This document shows, one piece after another, positions 13,313-25,012 of a stretch of 64,000 nucleotides of DNA. The stretch comes from Pachypanchax playfairii (Eukaryota > Chordata > Actinopteri > Cyprinodontiformes > Aplocheilidae). Positions within the stretch are counted from its first letter, which is position 1, and every line of letters begins with the position of its first letter. The position numbers and the translations under genes were made by a program. The notes beneath the pieces are model-generated. The model did no database searches, was not told the origin of the DNA, and saw only the letters and a program-made list of their open reading frames with translations. The stretch spans positions 1,302,429-1,366,428 of the forward strand of contig SSNP01000123.1 of assembly GCA_006937955.1 (NCBI GenBank), given 5' to 3'.

Positions 13313-13517
13313 AATGGTATATGGTCTGTATTTGTATAGTGCATTTCTAGTCTTACTGACCACTTGAAGTGCTTTTCATCCAATCACACATACTCACACA
13401 GTCTCATGTGCAAAGCGGGGATGGGGATTGGTGCGGCTAGTGGGGGATTCAGTGTCTTACCAACTTTCAGACTGGAAGGCGACTGCTTTTCCCACTAAGT
13501 CACTGTGCCTCAATATA
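13313..13517 (-). mobile_element. SINE-like dispersed repeat, diverged
   Basis: The sequence TGTATTTGTATAGTGCATTTCTAG… through to a block resembling GTGTCTTACCAAC…CACTAAGTCACTGTGCC is a diverged reverse-strand copy of the repeat seen at 33431-33722 (+) and 50361-50640 (-). These share a tRNA-like head and a tail reading AGTGCTTTGAGTGGTC…TATACAAATAC. This copy is the most degraded. Confidence 0.6.
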
Positions 13518-14264
13518 TGTATTTCAGCTGCATATAAAACTCAAACGTACATCTTCTGTTACTTGTAAAAAAGTTTTTCAATACTTGAAAGCATTTGTGG
13601 TTGTTTTTGCGCTGAATTTGGCATTGTTAAATAATTGATTTACCCAAGCTGGTAAATCAATCAAATAAATGTTTTGTCTTACTATAAAACTTGGACAATT
13701 CCTTAAGTTGGAAATTGACAGCAAATGTGGTCACTGCTATAGCTGTTTCTGTTACAAGAGAGAAACCATATTACACAATTCCCACCTTGTCCAGTCCTGC
13801 ATCAGCACAACAGATTATGTCTTCATTCCCTGACTCATAGGTTTAAAGCATCAGCACATTGCTAAATATTTACTGTGAATATCTTTTGAGTGACAATGAC
13901 GTCTGCCGCTTAGTGTCCTTGCTCCCACAGCAGAATGGAGCTTATCATTGTTGTAGATTGATTTCAACCTGGCTCACTTCTAGACAAACTGCAGATGTCC
14001 TCAAACATCATAAGAAAATAAGTCATAACATGTTTAAGTTTTCCTGCAGATTTAATGGCTCTGCAATTGTATTACTGTATTTCATTAGTAAAACTTGTGT
14101 TTCATGTCATCACTCTATGATCTATGAGTTAACTCCTGCTTAATAAAACATTTAAAGTCAAAATTTGGTTTCTTTTCTTTAGGGACATCAACAACAACTC
14201 CCTAAGACATCTTTGCTAGAAAGGTGTCAAATTGTGTTTTTTTTAATCATTCAGACAATGCTTT
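13518..14264. other. Intergenic, nothing recognised
   Basis: No exon or element ends recognised. Short frames here lack any recognisable similarity. Confidence 0.4.
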
Positions 14265-14420
14265 CAGGTCAGTCTGCCACAAATACCAAGTTTATAAACT
14301 GTTTAACAAACTTTACTGTCTTACATTGATGTTATAAGTCGTTTTCAGTAAAATACATCTTTGTATTAACAATAATGAGCGTTAACTAAAATTAGCATGC
14401 TCTAGCTTGATGCTAAGTTA
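14265..14420 (+). repeat. Dispersed repeat, inverted partner at 45345-45490
   Basis: The segment GTCAGTCTGCCACAAATACC … AATAATGAGCGTTA matches the reverse complement of 45345-45490 over about 150 bp with scattered differences. The shared core includes AAGTTTATAAACTGTTTAA and GTTTTCAGTRAAATACATCT. I do not recognise the family, and no coding frame is evident. Confidence 0.7.
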
Positions 14421-14921
14421 ACGTTGTTATGACCGGCTCACAAGCCACAACAAATAAAGAAAGAGAGTCACATGAGTTGTGTAAAATGATGTTTAAAAGA
14501 AATACATTTATCTAACCATTTTAGCAGGATTTAACCTGAACCATTTTAACTATGTTACACAAGGAACACAAACAGCTGAGCAATGACTCTGTTTCCATAT
14601 ACTGAAGCTCAGCACTTCTAATTCTGAGATTATTTTAATAACAAACAAATCTTTGTCCTACAGAAATATGTACTGGCAACAAGATTGACTTATCTGACTG
14701 ATTTATTGCCAAGAAATGGGTGAAATTTTGTCCCGAAAAGGATGGAGTGTGTCCCAGATGGTCCCTTGTCAGTTTCTTCACAATTTTGTCCAATAGTTTG
14801 ATATGCGCTCCTGAAGTCAAGAAATGTGGAAAAAGAGAAGATTCGTCAGCACATGGTCGTGGAACAATGTATGGATTTTATCTTGGTTCAAACGTAACAA
14901 TCTGTATTTTAGCTATGTATT

Positions 14922-15671
14922 TGTCAGGTTCAGTGTCTGTGCTGTGTGTTTCTGTGTCGGGTGAGTGATTGCCTTTCAGAGAGAGGATCTGCGCTGGAGG
15001 AGCTGAGGCAGCTGATTAGCCACACCTGACGGGGATCAGGACTGATTGGAGGCAGGCAGCATATAAGCCAGTGGCTGGCTCTCATTCACCGACTGTTTGT
15101 TGACCTTTATGGTAGCGTCTATGTGCCAACCTTCCTAGTGATATTCTTGAGCATTGTTGAATATTGTTGAGTTGGTATTTATTCCCTGTTGCAAGTAACC
15201 CTGTTTTTACCAGGACTTCTCCGCTGCCTGCTCCACGTGTTCTGAGACTGTTTCCTGAGTTCCTGAGGTCTGGTCCCCGTCTCAGTTTGTCTCCCTCCAG
15301 TGCATTCACCCGAACCTGGATCTCCACCTCCCTGCACAGCACCACACTGGACCTGTCCTCCCTCCAAGCACTACTAACATCAGCTTCCTGTGAGTCACAG
15401 CTTTTCTCTGCCTCCAACATTCTAACTAATACCGAAAGTGGAACAGTTACTAATCCTACTCTCCTCTGCAGTTTGGAACTTCCTGAGATGCACCCAGCTG
15501 ACCTGTTTATCCCTTGCAGTTCTGGGACCTTCCCTGAGCGCACCCAATCACCGAGCACATTTCCACTTTGTAAATATTATTGTAAATAAGCCTTGTCACT
15601 TTTGCACCCGAGAAAAGTGTGTCTGTGTTGAGTCCAGCATGTGGATCACAAAAATCACTGAGCTCGTGACC
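14922..15671 (+). mobile_element. Solo LTR (Ty3/gypsy type) with 5-bp TSD
   Basis: The unit starts TGTCAGG and ends TGACC (canonical TGACA with one change). It is flanked by a perfect GTATT duplication (14917-14921 and 15672-15676). It has a TATA-like ATATAAGCC at about 15061 and an AATAAG near 15584, in the order expected of an LTR (U3-R-U5). No internal region is attached, so it is a product of LTR-LTR recombination. Start, length and organisation resemble the LTRs at 32532-33349 and 49178-49992. The frames inside it are not host genes. Confidence 0.8.
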
Positions 15672-16143
15672 GTATTTGACATATCGGTACCAGAAGTTCA
15701 ACTCAAAGTAAGTCTTATAAGATTGTTGTTTCAGCATCCTCTCTATTATGTCTACAGTAGAATCAGAGATGTCTCGCTTACTTGCAATGGTGTCTTTAGT
15801 TCCGCACCAGATGGCAGTGCTTTCTGATGAGCGGCCCTCTGCCTTAGCCGACTGGGGTCTGAGCTGAAAGGAAAGAGACACAAACACTGATGGATTTGGG
15901 AAGTCGTCATGTCTATAGAAAGATAAACAGAAAAACAGTTAATGGCAGCAGTAACAATCAAAAGCAATAACAATTTGATGGCTCTAGTGGGAATATTTCA
16001 TCCCTTGTTTATGTGACATACACCCTCCTCAGAGGCAGCCAGAATAAAGAAAGACAGCAGAGTGAAGGAATGTGGTCAGTATGTCCTCCGGCAGTCTAAA
16101 CCTATGGCAGCATAACTAAAGGGAAAGCTCAGGAAAACCAAAG

Positions 16144-17840
16144 CTAACCCTTACTATAGGATTGTGTAAAAAAGAAAGTTTTAAGTCTATTCTTAAAGCT
16201 ACACAAGGTGTCTGCCTCACGGATAAAAAGTGGAAGCTGGTTCCACAGGAGAGGAGCCTGATAACTAAAAGCTCGTCCTCCCATTCTACCTTTAGAAACT
16301 CTAGGAACTACAAGCAGACCTGCAGTCTGAGAGCAAAGTGCTCTGTTAGGAGCATATGGAACAATAAGATCTTTAATATAAGCTGGAGCTTGGTCGTTCA
16401 AGGCCTTATACGTCAAAAGTAAAACCTTAAACTTTATTCTAGATTTTACAGGGAGCCAATGACGTGATGTTAAAACAGGAGAAATATGGTCTCTCCTAAC
16501 TCTCACCAGAACTCTGGCAGCAGCATTTTGGATCAGCTGGAGGCCTTTAACAGCACTATTAGAACATCCTGATAATAAAGAATTACAGAAATCAAGTCTA
16601 GAAGTAATAAATGCATGAACTAATGTTTCTGCAGCTCTTTGATTCAAAATGCTCCTAATTTTAGCAACATTACGCAGGAGGAAGTAGGCTGTCCTGGTAA
16701 CATGTTTTATATGAGAACTAAAGGACATGTCCTGGTCAAAGATAACACCCAGCTTCTTTACCTTCTTGTTGGAGGCCAAATTAATGCCATCCAACGTTGA
16801 GGACTGACTACACAACTTGTTCCTAAGGTTCTCGGGCCCAAAAGTCACAACCTCGGTCTTGTCTGAATTCAAAAGCAAAAAATTAAACGTCATCCAACAT
16901 TTTACATAATTAAGACACACTTGTAATCTCTGCAGCTGGTTGGTCTCATCAGGCTTCATTGATAGATATAACTGAGTATCATCAGCATAAAAATGTAATT
17001 TTATACCATGTTGTCTAATAATTTTACCAAGCGGTAACATATATATAGTAAAGAGGATTGGTCCAAGCACTAAACCCTGAGGAACTCCATGACTGACTCT
17101 GGTATATGAAGAAGATTCATTGTTTACATGAACAAACTGGAATCTTTCAGTTAAATATGATTCAAACCAGTTTAATGCAGTTCCCTGGATCCCAATATCA
17201 TATTCAAGACTCTTCAATAGGATCTTATAATCTATAGTATCAAACGCAGCACGGAGATCTAACAGGACAAGTACAGACACAAGTCCACTGTCTGAGGACA
17301 TGAGAATATCATTATAAACTTTCACCAGTGCTGTTTCAGTGCTATGATGAGCTCTAAATCCTGACTGGAACTCTTCAAAAATATTATTACTGTGTAGATG
17401 ATCACATAACTGGTTTGCAACTATTTTTTCTAGAATTTTTGAGATGAAGGGTAAATTGGATATAGGTCGATAATTACCTGGAGATCCTGGATCAAGATCA
17501 GGTTTCTTAAGTAAACTTTTAATAACAGCAGCCTTAAAGGCCTTAGGCACATAGCCATTCATTGAAGACATATTGATCATGTCCAATATCCAAGTGTTAA
17601 TCAATGGGAAGACCTCTTTAAAAAGTCTGGTTGGAACAGGATCCAACATACTGTACATGTAGATGGTTTAGAAGAAGCTATAATTTGTGTTAACTCATTA
17701 AGATCAGCTGGACAGAAACTGTCTAAACATGATTCAGATTCTAAAGCTGCTTCACTGGACAACGAACCAGAGACAACAGTGGGAAGGACATTATAGATTT
17801 TTTCTCTAATTGAATCTATTTTATTCGTACAGAATTCCAT
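16144..17840 (-). pseudogene. LINE reverse transcriptase, C-terminal part of ORF2
   Basis: A 504-residue open stretch (17658-16144) carries the reverse transcriptase fingers-palm blocks GNYRPISNLPFISKILE, STETALVKV, LLDLRAAFDTIDY, GVPQGLVLGPILF and the catalytic FYADDTQLY, then the LGVIFD block and the usual C-terminal region ending in LKTFFF. The YADD active site is intact. Just upstream (17840-17601) the N-terminal part of the domain continues in another frame, ending near 17650, so a frameshift or small deletion separates the two. The motif set belongs to the CR1/L2/Rex1 group of non-LTR retrotransposons. Confidence 0.9.
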
Positions 17841-18165
17841 GAAGTCATCGCTTCTGACGGTTACAGGGATACACTGTTCAACAGAAGTTGGGTTTTTTAT
17901 TAATCTGGCTACAGTATTAAACAGAAACCTGGGATTGTTCCTTTTCTCCTCTATGAGGGACGAGTAATACTCAGTTCTAACCCTGCGAAGGGCTCTTTTG
18001 TATTTGAGCAGACAATCTCTCCAAGATAGATAAACTTCTTCTAGCTTAGTGGAACGTCATTTCCTTTCTAACTTTATTGAAGTTCTTTTTAGCATACGCA
18101 GCTCTAAATTAAACCAAGGAGCCAGCCTCCTCTGACTGATTAACTTCATTTTCAGAGGAGCAACT

Positions 18166-19176
18166 TTATCCAATGACATGCATGGAAGCTGTAAAATTAT
18201 CAGTAAGATCATCAATTCGCCAGTCTGCAAAATCTTTGCAGCTGCTCTCTGTTATATTATTCTTCTGGAATGAAGATAAAGCTAATGGAATAGATTCTTT
18301 GAATTTAGTTACAGCATTTTCTGATAAACATCTACGGTAATTAAAGTTTCTATCTGGAGCGGTGAGGTCCATCATTGTAAATTCAAAGGTTATTAAAAAA
18401 TGATCAGACAAGACAGGGTTGTGAGGAAACACTATCAGCTGTTCAATCTCTACGCCATAAGTCAGAACAAGATCAAGAGTATGATGACAATAGTGAGTTG
18501 GTTTGTTTACATTCTGAGAGAAACCAACTGAATCCAAAAGATCATTAAAAGCTATATTCAAACTATCACTTTCAGCATCAACATGAATATTGAAATCTCC
18601 CACTATAATGACTTTATCAGATTTCAATAATAGTTCTGATAAAAAGACTGAAAATTCAGACAAGAACTCAGAATAAGCACATGGTGGACGACATACAACA
18701 ACAAGTAAAAAAGGTTCCTCTGATTTCCAATTTGGGTGAGAAATACTGAGGGTCATAAATTCAAAACAATTGTTACTAATAGCTGGCCTAGAGCTAATCA
18801 ATAGACCTGACTGGAAAATAGCAGCTACTCCTCCTCCTCGACCTGTTGCTCGAGGAACATGAAGATTAAGGTAGTTAGAAGGAGTTGATTCATTAATACT
18901 AACATGATCCTCCTGCTGCAGCCAGGTTTCCGTAAGACAAAATAGATCAATATGATGATCAATTATCAGATCATTAACTAACAGAGATTTAGATGGAAGA
19001 GATCTAACATTCAGTAAACCCCATCTAATGGTTTTATTTACAGGTTTTATATTAGTAACTGTGTTTATTTTAATCAGATTTTTATTATTTATTTTTCTAG
19101 AACTGAATATTTGTTTATTTAATTTGAACCGTGGTTGAGCAGATACCGTCTCTAAAGGAAAGTGGGAGGGTAACAT
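18166..19176 (-). pseudogene. LINE apurinic endonuclease domain of ORF2
   Basis: This 336-residue frame has the exonuclease-endonuclease-phosphatase fold blocks: GLLNVRSLPSK (metal site Asn), LFCLTETWL (catalytic Glu), GRGGGVAA, VIIVGDFNIH (catalytic Asp and Asn) and PVLSDHFLI (Ser-Asp-His). In the intact element it nicks target DNA to prime reverse transcription. The frame breaks between 18166 and 17840 before the reverse transcriptase, where sequence like NFNKVRKEM can be read with shifts. It belongs to the LINE spanning 15823-20830. Confidence 0.88.
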
Positions 19177-19204
19177 CAGAGAAGCTGCAGAGAGGTGTGT
19201 TTTG

Positions 19205-19893
19205 GTGCATTCACACCGCCCAGCGCGTCCAGGCAGAAGGGCAGCTAGATGTCATGTAAAGTCTACATTACTAAGCAGCAGGTGCGCATCCGTGCAGCTG
19301 CTGCTCGGACGGTCCGTCAAGGCATCAAGGCAGCTTGCTGCTTGAAGTTTGAAAAGTTGAACTTTGGGGCAGCTGACGCGGGGCAGCAACCAATCAGCGA
19401 CTATTTTCACTGATCACGTCATCAACGGCTAGATCTGACAGTCATTCCAATTCATTTCAAAATGGAGGAGAAACTGATTATCGCTGTTTGTAACCACCGT
19501 GAACTGTATGACCCGTCTTCGTATTCTAATAAGGACAGGAAAAGATCGGCCCTTATCTGGAGGAAGATATCAGAGGATATTGGAGTTCCAGGTAAACAGT
19601 TTCATATTTTATGAAATATCGTCTCAATGGGGTGTATCCGCAACCTCCGCAAATGCGCCAGACGCTGACATTGTATAGCTTTATTCATTAAATAAATCCA
19701 AGCCACTCTCCACATGATCCATCATGTTTTAAATAACTACAACAGAGAAATCCCCTGCCCGCCTGTGATGTACTGACGTGACGCGTGGACGCGCCGACGC
19801 AAAGTGTGCAAGCAGCTGTGTTTTTATTTAAGCAGCAACTTTCGTCCGTTTGAGCGTTTTGCTGCCTGGATGCACTGGGCGGTGTGAACGCAC
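19205..19893 (+). mobile_element. Harbinger-like MITE inserted in the LINE
   Basis: Inverted ends are GTGCATTCACACCGCCCAGC on the left and the complement of GTGCGTTCACACCGCCCAGT on the right, continuing with CCAGGCAG on both sides. It separates the LINE endonuclease from the LINE ORF1 esterase, so it is younger than the LINE. It contains a MADF exon (19462-19591) but no transposase. Such ends and an accessory MADF/Myb-type gene are typical of PIF/Harbinger elements. I could not settle the 3-bp target duplication, as the flanks read TTT and TAA after ambiguous end bases. Confidence 0.75.
19462..19591 (+). CDS. MADF-domain first exon inside the MITE
   Basis: An ATG-initiated exon of 43 codons plus one base reads MEEKLIIAVCNHRELYDPSS, then YSNKDRKRSALIWRKISEDI and GVP, and ends at a consensus donor (TTCCAG|GTAAAC). 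The spacing of the aromatic and charged residues (LI-AV, LYD, KDR, W-I) is that of a MADF domain, a Myb/SANT-like DNA-binding fold. Harbinger elements carry such a protein as a transposition partner. The rest of that gene is missing from this deleted element, so the exon cannot make a whole protein by itself. Confidence 0.65.
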
Positions 19894-19929
19894 GATAAGA
19901 CTACAACTCTGCTTCCTGGGCTGGACCCT

Positions 19930-20450
19930 GGATTGTCACAGCTTTGGAAAAGTAATAAATTCAGCCATATTTTTAGAAAGGAGAGCTGCACCATCCAAAG
20001 TAGGAAGGATGCCATCTCTCCGAATCAGTCCAGGTTTTCCCCAAAACGTCTGCCAATTATCGATGAAGCCCACGTTGTTATCGGGACACCACCTAGACAT
20101 ACAGCGACGAAATGAAGACATACGACTAAACATGTCATTGTTTCTCAGATTAGGGAGGGGACCAGAGAAGATTACAGAGTCCGACATTGTTTTCGCAAAG
20201 TTTCACACCGAAGCAACATTAACTTTAGTGACCTCCAATTGGCATAACAGGGCTTCATTACTGCCGACGTGAATAACAATCCTACGGTATTTACGCTTTT
20301 CCTTAGCCAGCAGTTTCAGGTAGCCTTCTATGTCGCCCGCTCTGGCCCCCGGAAGGCATTTGACTATGGTCGCTGATGTCTCTAATACCACATTTCGGAC
20401 TACGGAGCTGCCAATAACCAGAGTCTGTTTCTCAGCAGGTGTGTCGCTGA
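19930..20450 (-). pseudogene. LINE ORF1 esterase-domain remnant
   Basis: The - strand reads KQTLVIGSSVVRNVV (block I Ser of an SGNH esterase), VKCLPGARAGDIEGYL, IVIHVGSNEALL (Asn block), IFSGPLPN and CPDNNVGFIDNWQTFW…GLIRRDGILPTLDGAALLSK (Asp-x-x-His block altered to GILPT). These are the landmarks of the ORF1 esterase in CR1/L2 LINEs. The frame shifts between 20203 and 20187, and the usual catalytic His near DGLHP reads Leu, so it is inactive. It was separated from ORF2 by the MITE at 19205-19893. Confidence 0.8.
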
Positions 20451-20877
20451 GTGGGGAGAAACAGTTTTAAACGTGGACGGGGCGGTGGTGAACCCTGGGG
20501 CTGCTTAGGACTATGCTTCCTTCTGACTGTCACCCAGCCGGCCTGGGCTCCCTGCTGCTCGGGATTTGCCGGAGGACGGCTAAGGGGAGCTAGTCATAGT
20601 GGCTCTGTGCTCGCTAAAGGAACCTGATTAACTGCTGGAGTCTCAAAAGCATGGAGCCGCTATTCCAAAACAGACAGCCTCGCCTCCAAAGCTACAAATA
20701 AACTACATTTGTTACACGTATCATTAGGAGGCAGGGGAATAACTAAACATCTGACACACAGAACAGGTCAAAGCAGAAAAGGGTGAAAGAGAAGCCAAGC
20801 TGGGGTAGCTGACAAAAAAGTATTATAAAATAAGAACCAAGAGAAGTTAAAACCAAAGATAGGAGTGTTAGTTAGTA

Positions 20878-20879
20878 CC

Positions 20880-20937
<58 letters not shown>

Positions 20938-20945
20938 AATAATAC
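20878..20945. repeat. ATT trinucleotide microsatellite
   Basis: About 20 ATT units followed by a short AAT stretch, located between the LINE 5' end and the SINE-like repeat. Confidence 0.95.
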
Positions 20946-20946
20946 C

Positions 20947-21312
20947 ACGGGCGGCCGTGGCTCAGGCGGTAGAGCAGGTCGTCTGGTAACTGGAAGGTCG
21001 CTGGTTCGATTCCCTGCTCTGCCCAGAGATTGCCTGGCCGTTGTGTCCTTGGGCACATATTAACCCACACTTAACCCTCCTTGCCTGTTTGGTGGTGGTC
21101 GGAGGGTCCGGCGGCGCTGGTGTCTGGCAGCCTCGCCTCTGTCAGTGTGTGTCCCAGGACAGCTGTGGCTACAAACATGCGTGTAGTTCATCATCACCAA
21201 ACGTGTGACTGTGTGTGTGAATGGGTGAATGACATACTGTAGTGTGAAGCGCTTTGGGGGTCGTAGGACCTGCGTAAAGCGCTATACAAGTACACGCCAT
21301 TTACCATTTACT
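20947..21312 (+). mobile_element. tRNA-derived SINE-like repeat
   Basis: The head reads GGGCGGCCGTGGCTCAGGCG followed by GTAGAGCAGG (A-box-like), and GGTTCGATTCC (B-box) lies about 45 bp further on, as in a tRNA. The tail GTGTGAAGCGCTTTGGGGGT… CGCTATACAAGTAC ends near 21312. It is related in its 3' part to the repeats at 33431-33722 and 50361-50640. It lies just 3' of an ATT microsatellite. Internal pol III promoter boxes make it a retroposed SINE rather than a tRNA gene. Confidence 0.7.
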
Positions 21313-22460
21313 ATTATTATTATTATTACTTAGTAACTTCAATTAACATTTGTAACAAATACATTGTTACTGATCATTTGGCAACAGGAAATTTTAAAGA
21401 TTTATAGACAAGATAAGACAAAAGCAAAAACCATAAAAACATTATCAAAGATATTGTAACTAGTCCAATAAAAATACTTAATTTAGTATTTCCCAGAACG
21501 TTGTCTCATGGATCACATCAGTCTGCAGTTATTTTTAATGAACAGTATCTTTACTGTTTTAGCTTTTCCATTCTTTTAACAATTTTACATTTTGATAGAT
21601 TTGTTTTGAATCTTGGGATAAAAACAGCCAAATTAACCAAATTTGATCTGATATAGTTTTATTAGTTAACAGGAAACTCAGTAATGTAGTTTAATTTGTC
21701 TCCATTATTAAACTTTTAACCCACAAAAGATTTTTAGAGGTATTATTTACAATTGTTCTTTTTTTGTGTGTATAGGTTGGAACACAGAATTTTATTGAAA
21801 AAATATTGTTCATTAATTCTGAATCACTCAGTTTCATTAAAACCTTTTACAAAATGATTTTATTTCCTAATTAATAGACCTCATTAGAAATTAATGTTCG
21901 ACTTTGTACTAACACATGGGATTAATTCACTCTTTAGCCTATTATAGTGTTTGCCATTATCTGCTTAGTTTCACAGAACTTCTGCAGTGATTTTGTTCCA
22001 TGAATGTCAAGGTCATAATGACAAATTTTAATCAGCTGCGTTTAGGGAGTTAAAGCCATTCCAATGAGAGAGACACTGGGGAAGCATTTCTTCACAGATA
22101 CAGATTAGAGCAGATTTACTGACTTTGATAAGAGAAACCAACAAAAGGGCATTATTTTAAAACACCTGCAAGTCTACACAAAGATTTAATGTTTTCAATT
22201 TGATCCTTTAAAAGAACATTATTAATTCAGTCATCTCTTGAAAAGACGTCGTGTCTTTCTTAGTAACGAGAAGCCTGTACAAACAGATTTTACTCTTTCC
22301 TCAACAAATATTTCACTTCCTCTGACATTTCTCTACACTTCTCATTCCTCTGAAACCTTTCATTTCCCTAAACATTGTCTTTCTCTAAATACATAAGTGA
22401 GTGTTCTGTTTCTTTTTCTTTGCTCTTTCTCTTATTACTTTTCCTAATTGCTTTGAGTTG
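21313..22460. other. Intergenic, nothing recognised
   Basis: AT-rich sequence without recognisable exons or element ends. Confidence 0.4.
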
Positions 22461-22464
22461 TTAA

Positions 22465-23306
22465 AGGTGGTATATGGAACTTGGAACACAATAACACAGC
22501 ACAAAGCCTTCAGCCATTTGGGTGCCAGGCTTGTTAACCCCACCCCCATGCGCGCTCTGGTGGTCAGGCCGACTAATATTCCTACCCAAACCCACTTGGA
22601 TCCCAGATCCGAGCAGGACAATAAAATATCATGAGTTCAGCTCACTAATCATGCTTTCCAGCCCTGCTGATTACACACTGATTCTGATAAAAGCAGCTCC
22701 TACCTGTTTGTAGCTCAGTCATCGATTCAGTCCGTGGCAAAGAGTTCATAGTTGCCCCACAGCTCCAAAACTTCCTGAAGTCCCTCTTAAGATATTCTGT
22801 CCTCCTCATACACCATCCTACATGCCCCACTTATCCAATAAAATAAAAAAGCAATAAAATCCTCCGTGGTGTGTCTTCCAGTTGAAAAAGTGGCCCAAAG
22901 CTTTAAACCACTTCACCAACATGTAGATACGTATTAGCTAGCAGCTAATGAAAAACGTTTCCACACAGAACTTGCTCGTCACAAACCCCAGAGAAATCAC
23001 TTTGGCAAGCAAATAAGTATCCCTGGTGCTTCCAGCTGCTTGACCTGCAGACTCCACAGTACCAGCCTCACTGTGCTGGATTATTTACGGTATTAGGCAA
23101 CCCAAAACGGTGCCCGCTGCTCTGCCAGCTATTGGCTGGTAGATGTAAACAAAATGCCAACGTTGTGCCCGTCAAAATTAATATTTTATAATATTTTACT
23201 TCAAATATAATTTTTAAAAGAAGTGCTGTATTTTCCTTCTACACCCCTTGGAGGCATTATTTTGTTAAAAATATTGCTTTTAATGAAAATATTCCATATA
23301 CCACCT
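22465..23306. mobile_element. TTAA-flanked MITE (A)
   Basis: The 842-bp element has 15-bp perfect ends, AGGTGGTATATGGAA and its complement TTCCATATACCACCT. It is flanked by TTAA at 22461-22464 and 23307-23310. No coding exon was seen. A related end fragment recurs on the other strand at 55150-55287. TTAA duplications with AGG-starting ends point to the Kolobok superfamily (inference); piggyBac also uses TTAA but starts with CCY. Confidence 0.85.
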
Positions 23307-23310
23307 TTAA

Positions 23311-23994
23311 GATATAATAATTTAGGAGCTGTAAGCAAAATGAATCATGTATAAAACCTTTACTTTGGGAGAAAAACTCCCTGTATGGCTGCATTCTTTA
23401 ACTACTGATAAGAATCAATAATTCACTTCTCCAAGCTGCACTATTTGTTCTTATTTTGTACACAGAGAGTGGCAGGAATTTGATTCATACAGCTAGGGAA
23501 GTTTTGAGTTAAGCCATTTTTGCTCAGCACATAAAAAAATCTTACAAATTCACGCATTTTCTAGCAGATGCTCACAGATCCACAGCAAATGCATTTTCTA
23601 AACCCACATCGGATCACACACACACACAGCTTCACACAAAGCCACAGACAACACACTCGACCTGTAACCCCTCTGGGACCCCAAAGCTGTAGATTAAATG
23701 CTACTTCCCTGTGAGATAAGGCGTCTTCCAGCAGAGACGCACAGCTGATTCACCCTTGAAGATGTGGAAAAGCAGGCTGCAGGCTGGACATGCTCTGTAG
23801 TGCTGGGACTCGACCACTGTCTTTTCTTGCATGGTTCAGGAATCTCTCTCATCACCCCCTGAGCTTGATGAGTTTCTCTAAGTACCTGGCTGCTGGTTGA
23901 ACAGGCTTACACTGTCAGACCTGCCAACCTTGTCAAAAAAATTTGAGTACCACTTGGGTTGCGCAGCTTTTTCTTGCAGAATTTTGCGATACAT
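23311..23994. other. Intergenic, nothing recognised
   Basis: No exon or mobile element end recognised; a short CA tract lies at about 23617-23628. Confidence 0.4.
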
Positions 23995-24054
<60 letters not shown>

Positions 24055-24374
24055 GTGTGTTTTGTTATCCTTATGGGGACTGTCCATTGACTTCCATTGA
24101 TTTTAGTAACTAGATTTATACCTAACCCAAACCCTTTTCCTAACCTTAACCATTACTGATCTATAACTAACCCTAAGACTAACTAAAACTCTATTCACAC
24201 CATACCTATAAACCTAACCCCTAACCCTAAAAAGGGGAGTCCCCCTCATGGGGACCAGGCTTCGGTTCCCACAAGAACCCTCGGACCCCAGAAAGATAGT
24301 AAAAGTCAGGAAACTGGTCCTCAGGAGGTCAGAAATACAAGCCCACATACACACACACACATATGTATATACTG

Positions 24375-24438
<64 letters not shown>
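23995..24438. repeat. CA repeat, telomere-like block and AT repeat
   Basis: A CA microsatellite (23995-24052) is followed by CTTATGGGGACTGTCCATTG…, a degenerate array of CCTAA/CCCTAA units (about 24120-24230), an inverted GGGGACCAG motif (about 24251-24310) and an AT microsatellite (about 24384-24437). The TATGGGGAC motif at both ends of the block suggests one composite repeat unit. The CCCTAA units resemble the vertebrate telomere repeat but are too degenerate and short for a telomere. Confidence 0.75.
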
Positions 24439-24439
<1 letters not shown>

Positions 24440-24647
24440 CAAAAATACTTACTGTACATTGTGTCTTATGTAAATAAATGAGTATTTAGTAATTTTATAT
24501 TTCCTTTGATTCGGTGGGGAGGGATTGGGCAGGGCAGTCAGAGCACAGTACTGCTCACTTCTCCATCTGAGAAACAGCAAGTGCGAGGAAAGAAATAAAG
24601 AAAAAAGAAAGAGCATGAGAGGGGTTTCCACAGGAAAATCTGAAACC

Positions 24648-25012
24648 TTGGGCTGCACAGTAGTACAGCTGGTAGCACTGTTGCCTTGCAGTGAGAAGGT
24701 CCTGGGTTCAAATCTGGACTGGTGCCTTTCTGCATGGAGTTTGCAAGTTCTCCCCGTGCATGTGTGGGTTTTCTGCGGGGACTCTGGTTTCCTCCCACGG
24801 CCCAAAAACATGCAAAAGGTTAATTGGTGACTCTAAATTGTCCCTAGGCATGAGTGTGTGTGTGAGTGGTTGTTTGTCTATGTGTGGCCCTACGATGTAT
24901 TGTAACCTGTCCAGGGTGTCCCCCATCTCTCACTCAATGATTGCTAAAGCAAGGCACCAGCCCCCTGCAACCCTGAAAAGGAAAAAGCAGGTCTAGCAAA
25001 TGGATTGATGGA
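24648..25012 (+). mobile_element. Dispersed repeat with tRNA-like head
   Basis: Sequence GGGCTGCACAGTAGTACAGC … GGTCCTGGGTTCAAATCTGG … GTTTGCAAGTTCTCCCCGTG … CCTCCCACGGCCCAAAAACA is a common fish interspersed repeat. It ends in AGCAAATGGATTGATGGATGG. The head contains a B-box-like GGTTCAAATC. Whether it is a SINE or a non-autonomous DNA element cannot be settled from one copy. Confidence 0.6.

Larger units (their letters stand above)
15823..20830 (-). mobile_element. Long L2/CR1-group LINE, interrupted
   Basis: In - strand order this contains an ORF1 region with a serine-esterase domain (about 20440-19930), an apurinic endonuclease (19176-18166) and a reverse transcriptase with C-terminal region (17840-16144), ending near 15823. 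It is broken at 19205-19893 by a Harbinger-like MITE. The coding frames carry stops and shifts, so it is inactive. A 3' piece of the same family recurs at 51786-52835, including the sequence GTCGTCATGTCTATAGAAAG. The 5' boundary near 20830 is approximate. Confidence 0.85.

Noticed and set aside
15082..15589. Frames of 141-158 codons on both strands
   Set aside because: They lie inside the solo LTR 14922-15671 and show no protein similarity I recognise.
20960..21030. tRNA gene suggested by A-box and B-box-like motifs
   Set aside because: It cannot fold as a full tRNA by eye and is followed by a SINE-type body and tail, so it is a SINE head.
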